This document shows positions 63,466-64,000 of a stretch of DNA of 64,000 nucleotides, in pieces. The position numbers were made by a program, and so were the translations under genes. Each line of letters opens with the position of its first letter. Position 1 is the first letter of the stretch. The stretch is from Mycobacterium simiae (GTDB taxonomy: Bacteria > Actinomycetota > Actinomycetes > Mycobacteriales > Mycobacteriaceae): contig NZ_AP022568.1 in assembly GCF_010727605.1 (NCBI RefSeq), forward strand, positions 3,100,001 through 3,164,000, in the 5' to 3' direction. Below the pieces are notes generated by a model. That model did no database searches, was not told the origin of the DNA, and worked only from the letters and a program-made list of their open reading frames with translations.

Positions 63466-64000
63466 ATGACCATCGATGTGTGGATGCAGCATCCGACGGC
63501 GCGGTTCCTGCGCAGCGAGATGCTGGCGTCCCTGCGGCGGTGGACGGGCGGGTCGATGCCGGACGGCGACGTTGCGATCGAGGCGACGCTGGCGTCGATG
63601 GACGCCGCCGGCGTGCAGTGGGGTCTGCTCAGCGCGTGGTACGGCCCCAACGGCCAAGACCTGATCTCCAACGACGAGGTCGCGGAGTGGATTCGGTTGC
63701 ATCCGAACCGTTTTGCCGGTTTGGCGACGGTCGACCTGGATCGTCCGATGGAAGCGGTCCGCGAGTTGAGGCGACGAATCAGTGCGGGATTCGTCGGGCT
63801 GCGAGTGGTGCCGTGGCTGTGGAATGCCCCGCCCACCGATCGCCGCTACTACCCACTGTTCGCCGAGTGCGTCGATGCGGGCGTGCCGTTCTGCACTCAG
63901 GTCGGTCACACGGGCCCGCTGCGGCCGTCGGACACCGGCCGCCCGATTCCCTACGTTGACCAGGTCGCGCTCGACTTTCCCGAATTGGTGATCGTGTGCG
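63466..64000 (+). CDS. Amidohydrolase (metal-dependent, TIM-barrel), 3' truncated
   Basis: The frame opens at an ATG at 63466 and runs without stop to the window edge (178 codons). The translation has a GFVGLRVVPWLWN segment and a CTQVGHTGPLRPSD metal-site region typical of amidohydrolase-2 (ACMSD-like) proteins. The usual N-terminal HxH is not visible after this start (it begins MTIDVWMQHP), so either the start is elsewhere or this is a member without it. No KstR box is seen before it. Confidence 0.75.
   Translation, partial: MTIDVWMQHPTARFLRSEMLASLRRWTGGSMPDGDVAIEATLASMDAAGVQWGLLSAWYGPNGQDLISNDEVAEWIRLHPNRFAGLATVDLDRPMEAVRELRRRISAGFVGLRVVPWLWNAPPTDRRYYPLFAECVDAGVPFCTQVGHTGPLRPSDTGRPIPYVDQVALDFPELVIVC

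Overview
This window is GC-rich actinobacterial DNA from a Mycobacterium species. Nearly every gene matches, in family, length and order, the steroid (cholesterol) catabolism locus known from M. tuberculosis as Rv3515c to about Rv3576, here in reversed orientation. It is not M. tuberculosis itself. The PPE genes, ferredoxin fdxB and Rv3517 that interrupt that locus there are absent, and several other genes take their place. The organism is therefore most likely a non-tuberculous mycobacterium. Locus equivalences are from recall of the families, not from a database search. No gene-free stretch is longer than 300 bp; the largest gaps are 268 bp (4,661-4,928, KstR promoter) and about 259 bp (14,554-14,812).

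Layout. 1-2,972: truncated lipoprotein gene, then a zinc/manganese-type ABC transporter operon divergent from a LacI-family regulator. 4,055-7,094: kstR and divergent fadE34. 7,091-8,630: TetR/oxidoreductase pair sharing a repeated operator. 8,646-14,059: Rv3572-like exported protein, kshB and the hsaADCB ring A/B operon. 14,077-17,689: small membrane/coiled-coil protein, nat, and an orphan fatty acyl-AMP ligase. 17,679-32,837: KstR2 region for the last rings (fadD3, fadE31-33, aspB, fadE30, ipdF, kstR2, fadA6, ipdABC, echA20, two SDRs). 32,930-42,912: F420 nitroreductase ddn, fadA5, cyp125, the fadE28-fadE29-chsH2-chsH1-ltp2 side-chain operon, a DUF559-type gene framed by inverted repeats, and hsd4B. 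42,914-47,492: kstD and hsaEGF. 47,558-62,677: haemophore-like gene, Rv3531c-Rv3529c set, kshA, gamma-carbonic anhydrase-like gene, ltp3, ltp4 and a double-DUF35 partner, Rv3520c, Rv3519, cyp142, echA19 and fadD19. 62,674-64,000: fructosamine-kinase-like gene and a truncated amidohydrolase.

How it works together. FadD19, Cyp125/Cyp142, FadE34, FadE28/29, ChsH1/H2, EchA19, FadA5 and Ltp2 shorten the side chain. KstD and KshA/KshB open ring B. HsaA-D degrade rings A/B, and HsaE/G/F turn the small acid into pyruvate and propionyl-CoA. FadD3, FadE30, IpdF, FadA6, IpdC, EchA20, IpdAB and FadE31-33 dismantle rings C/D. Two TetR repressors partition the locus: I find eleven KstR-type boxes (TnnAACnnGTTnnA, one with a mismatch) and three KstR2-type boxes (AnCAAGnnCTTGnT), the latter all inside the central C/D-ring block.

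Most interesting signals: (i) many genes start 6-8 bases after a TANNNT hexamer that touches the operator, which suggests leaderless transcripts; (ii) a DUF559 gene bracketed by inverted 26-bp repeats; (iii) an orphan fatty acyl-AMP ligase; (iv) a double-DUF35 protein beside two thiolase-like proteins, which predicts a further aldolase-type complex; (v) accessory genes at the same junctions that carry PPE genes in M. tuberculosis.
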